Below are positions 59,057-60,662 of a stretch of DNA of 60,662 nt, in pieces; within the stretch, counting starts at the first letter, position 1, and the number at the start of each line of letters is the position of its first letter. Under the pieces are notes generated by a model. The model searched no databases. It saw nothing but the letters and a program-made list of their open reading frames with translations, and had not been told where the DNA came from. This DNA comes from Streptomyces albicerus (GTDB lineage Bacteria > Actinomycetota > Actinomycetes > Streptomycetales > Streptomycetaceae): contig NZ_VWMY01000039.1 of the NCBI RefSeq assembly GCF_008905045.1, positions 59,911 through 120,572 on the forward strand. The letters run 5' to 3'. The position numbers and the translations under genes are program-made.

Positions 59057-60436
59057 TCAACGGGCCGGTCCGCGGCCCTGGCGCCGGACGTACAGGCGGT
59101 TGCCCTCCGGTCCGGTCCACTCCAGGCGTACGACGCCGGCCACCGCGGAATCGTCGATGCGTGCCGGATCGGCCCAGTAGCCGAATGCGGGATTCCGGAA
59201 GAACGTGGCCCACGGGCGGCCATTGTGGTCCTTGAAGAAGTTGTTGTGGCCGGCGCCGACACCCGCGGTGTAGCGCTTGGAGTACGGCCCCTCGAAGCGG
59301 TCCGCGACGGCGACGACAGCGTCGTACTGGTAGTGGGTGCGGCGCGTGCCCGGCGGATCGTAGGCGTAGCGGGTGCTGCCGTCGAGATTGGTGGACGTGC
59401 GATCCCAGGCGGCGTGCAGCAGGTAGTACTTGCCGCCGTGCTTGAAGACGTACGCACCCTCGAGATAGGGCTCGGGGTCGTACGCCGTCTGCCGGAACGA
59501 CGGGAGATTCGTCGCCGGGACGATGTCCTCCATGTCGTCCCGGAACTTCGCGTACAGGTTGTTGTGCAGCACCAGCCACGCGTCGCCGTCCTCGGTGTAG
59601 AGGCTGCCGTCGATGTGGTAGCGCGCGATGGGCTTGGCAGGTGCCGGCTTGTCGGGGACCAGGTCGCCGAAGGGCTTGTCCAGGTTGCCCCGGACGAGGC
59701 GGTACGGCCCTTCGACCCCGCCCTCGCTCACCAGCAGGAACGACCCGGTCTTGAGCGCGTTGTCGCCCATGCAGGCCATCAGGTACCACGTGCCGCGGAA
59801 GTAGTGCAGCTCCGGCGCCCAGACATTGCCGCGCTTGCCGCTCTCGTCGTCGTACCAATGCTCCTGCCAGGGGGCGACGACCGTACGCGCAGTCCGGTTC
59901 TCGCCGACGAATTCGGGCGACCACACCTTGCCCTTATCGGCGCCGGGGCGGATGCCCGTGGTGTCGGCCAGCCGCCACGGGCCGTGCAGGGACGGCGCCG
60001 TCCACACGAAGATGCCGTCGTTCCACGGGGTGGCCGTGGTGAGCCCGGGCACCCGGCTGGTGCCCGTCGCCACGTACATCGGACGGCCGTCGACGACAAA
60101 GCAGTTGACGTAGGTGTCACGCATCCAGACCCGGCCGAGCGGCTCGTCGCGGGGGCGCAGCTCGAGGTTCAGGAGAAAGGAGTTGTCCGCGCGCGGCCAC
60201 AGGTCCTCGCGGGTGTCGGCGAGGCCGTAAGGCTCCGGGTCGGGCCAATTCGCCGGGTACCGCCGGCCGCTCGATGCGGGCTGCGCCGGCATCGCCTGGG
60301 CAGCCGCCGCCGGCAGCGCCGCCACCCCCAGCGATCCGGCCATCCCGGCGAGGCCGGCCGCACCGACCGTCCTGGCCGCACCGCCCAGCAGCGCCCGCCG
60401 GCCGATCCACCGCCCGTTATCGGAACCGGTGCTCAT
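59057..60436 (-). CDS. Secreted GH43-like beta-propeller glycoside hydrolase
   Basis: A 459-residue exported protein. The signal is Tat-like (GRRALLGGAARTVGAAGLAGMAGSLGVAALPAAAAQA). The five-bladed-propeller pattern of GH43/GH117-like enzymes is visible: MRDTYVNCFVVDGRPMYVATGTS, GIFVWTAPSLHGPW, VWAPELHYFRGTWYLMAC, IDGSLYTEDGDAWLVLHN and EGAYVFKHGGKYYLLHAAWD. The WAPELH motif (Glu) and EGAYVFK fit family active-site positions. Family assignment to GH43 versus a relative (GH117/GH32-like) is uncertain. It is the first gene of the sulfatase/amidase set. Confidence 0.82.
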   Translation of the reverse strand: MSTGSDNGRWIGRRALLGGAARTVGAAGLAGMAGSLGVAALPAAAAQAMPAQPASSGRRYPANWPDPEPYGLADTREDLWPRADNSFLLNLELRPRDEPLGRVWMRDTYVNCFVVDGRPMYVATGTSRVPGLTTATPWNDGIFVWTAPSLHGPWRLADTTGIRPGADKGKVWSPEFVGENRTARTVVAPWQEHWYDDESGKRGNVWAPELHYFRGTWYLMACMGDNALKTGSFLLVSEGGVEGPYRLVRGNLDKPFGDLVPDKPAPAKPIARYHIDGSLYTEDGDAWLVLHNNLYAKFRDDMEDIVPATNLPSFRQTAYDPEPYLEGAYVFKHGGKYYLLHAAWDRTSTNLDGSTRYAYDPPGTRRTHYQYDAVVAVADRFEGPYSKRYTAGVGAGHNNFFKDHNGRPWATFFRNPAFGYWADPARIDDSAVAGVVRLEWTGPEGNRLYVRRQGRGPAR

Positions 60437-60662
60437 CAGTCGTACTCCCCTTCGTCGTCCAGCATCGCGGTGTGCCGACCCGGCTCAGCGCCTCCACCGG
60501 ACGCCGGCACTGCCGCGCCCAGCCGTGCAAACGCGACCGCTCCCTGCCTCCTCACGGCGCGTGAGACGGCGTCCCTGGGGGGGTGCTTCTATCTGTTTGG
60601 TCAAGGTCTGTGGGCTTGGTCAGGCTGTTTGTTGGTGCCCGGGTTGGTAGAGGGTGCGGTGC
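60437..60662. other. Upstream region of the GH43-like gene, window edge
   Basis: 226 bp with no convincing gene. It should carry the promoter of the operon reading toward lower coordinates. No palindromic operator like those elsewhere in the window was seen. Confidence 0.4.

Noticed and set aside
1..60662. A biosynthetic gene cluster (PKS/NRPS/terpene/RiPP), tRNA or rRNA genes
   Set aside because: No carrier, synthase or cyclase motifs and no RNA-gene-like sequence were found when reading both strands.

Overview
This is high-GC actinobacterial DNA, almost certainly from a Streptomyces or close relative. GTG and TTG starts are common, stop/start overlaps of the ATGA and GTGA type are frequent, and coding regions show the strong third-position G/C bias of that group. 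Gene families also fit: I36-type secreted inhibitors, ECF sigma/zf-HC2 anti-sigma pairs, ArsR/MarR/TetR/LacI regulators and secreted glycoside hydrolases with Tat or Sec signals. No rRNA, tRNA, CRISPR array or core housekeeping cluster was seen. The mix of intact catabolic genes with many frameshifted or truncated genes and IS scraps suggests an accessory region such as a chromosome arm, or a decaying genomic island.

Layout. 1-5.4 kb: a decayed gene, an I36-like secreted protein, an SDR/TetR divergent pair with a clear operator, a frameshifted tyrosine recombinase and two small proteins. 5.4-9.3 kb: a Clp_N-only protein and a NarL-type two-component system with an unusual two-lobed kinase. 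9.6-16.4 kb: a secreted beta-helix protein, an IS256 scar, then a tightly coupled five-gene operon (ECF sigma, membrane anti-sigma, ABC ATPase, large permease, small membrane protein). 17.5-26.1 kb: the best-defined system, a sugar regulon with a secreted PA14-GH2 enzyme, a divergent LacI regulator and a YtfQ/R/T/YjfF-like ABC importer; both flanks of the regulator carry the same 17-bp operator-like motif. 26-34.4 kb: heavily decayed, but with an intact rifampicin-monooxygenase-like flavoprotein, an epoxide-hydrolase-like enzyme and an ECF sigma/SRPBCC pair. 34.4-42.3 kb: ArsR-like regulator, lipoprotein, small secreted protein, prolyl aminopeptidase/MarR divergent pair with a strong palindrome, and a TetR/hydrolase divergent pair with a nearby 111-bp partial duplication. 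43-49.2 kb: an accessory NAD+-dependent DNA ligase, a broken amylo-alpha-1,6-glucosidase and recombinase scraps, and three unknown genes. 49.6-54.5 kb: an MFS drug exporter, transposon-end-like repeats, a frameshifted IS5-family transposase and a truncated oxidoreductase. 54.5-60.5 kb: GAPDH, a GlxA-type AraC regulator, and a GH43-like / sulfatase / amidase gene set reading toward lower coordinates.

How the genes work together. Secreted polysaccharide enzymes (beta-helix, GH2, GH43-like, sulfatase, amidase) plus a sugar ABC importer and its LacI regulator point to scavenging of complex, possibly sulfated or furanose-containing, glycans. Several one-regulator/one-enzyme divergent pairs have visible operators and look like self-contained small-molecule response modules. 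The flavin monooxygenase and the MFS pump are candidate drug-resistance genes. About eighteen broken genes, most with single-base frameshifts, show that much of the island is no longer under selection. A fraction of these frameshifts could be sequencing errors; raw read support would decide.
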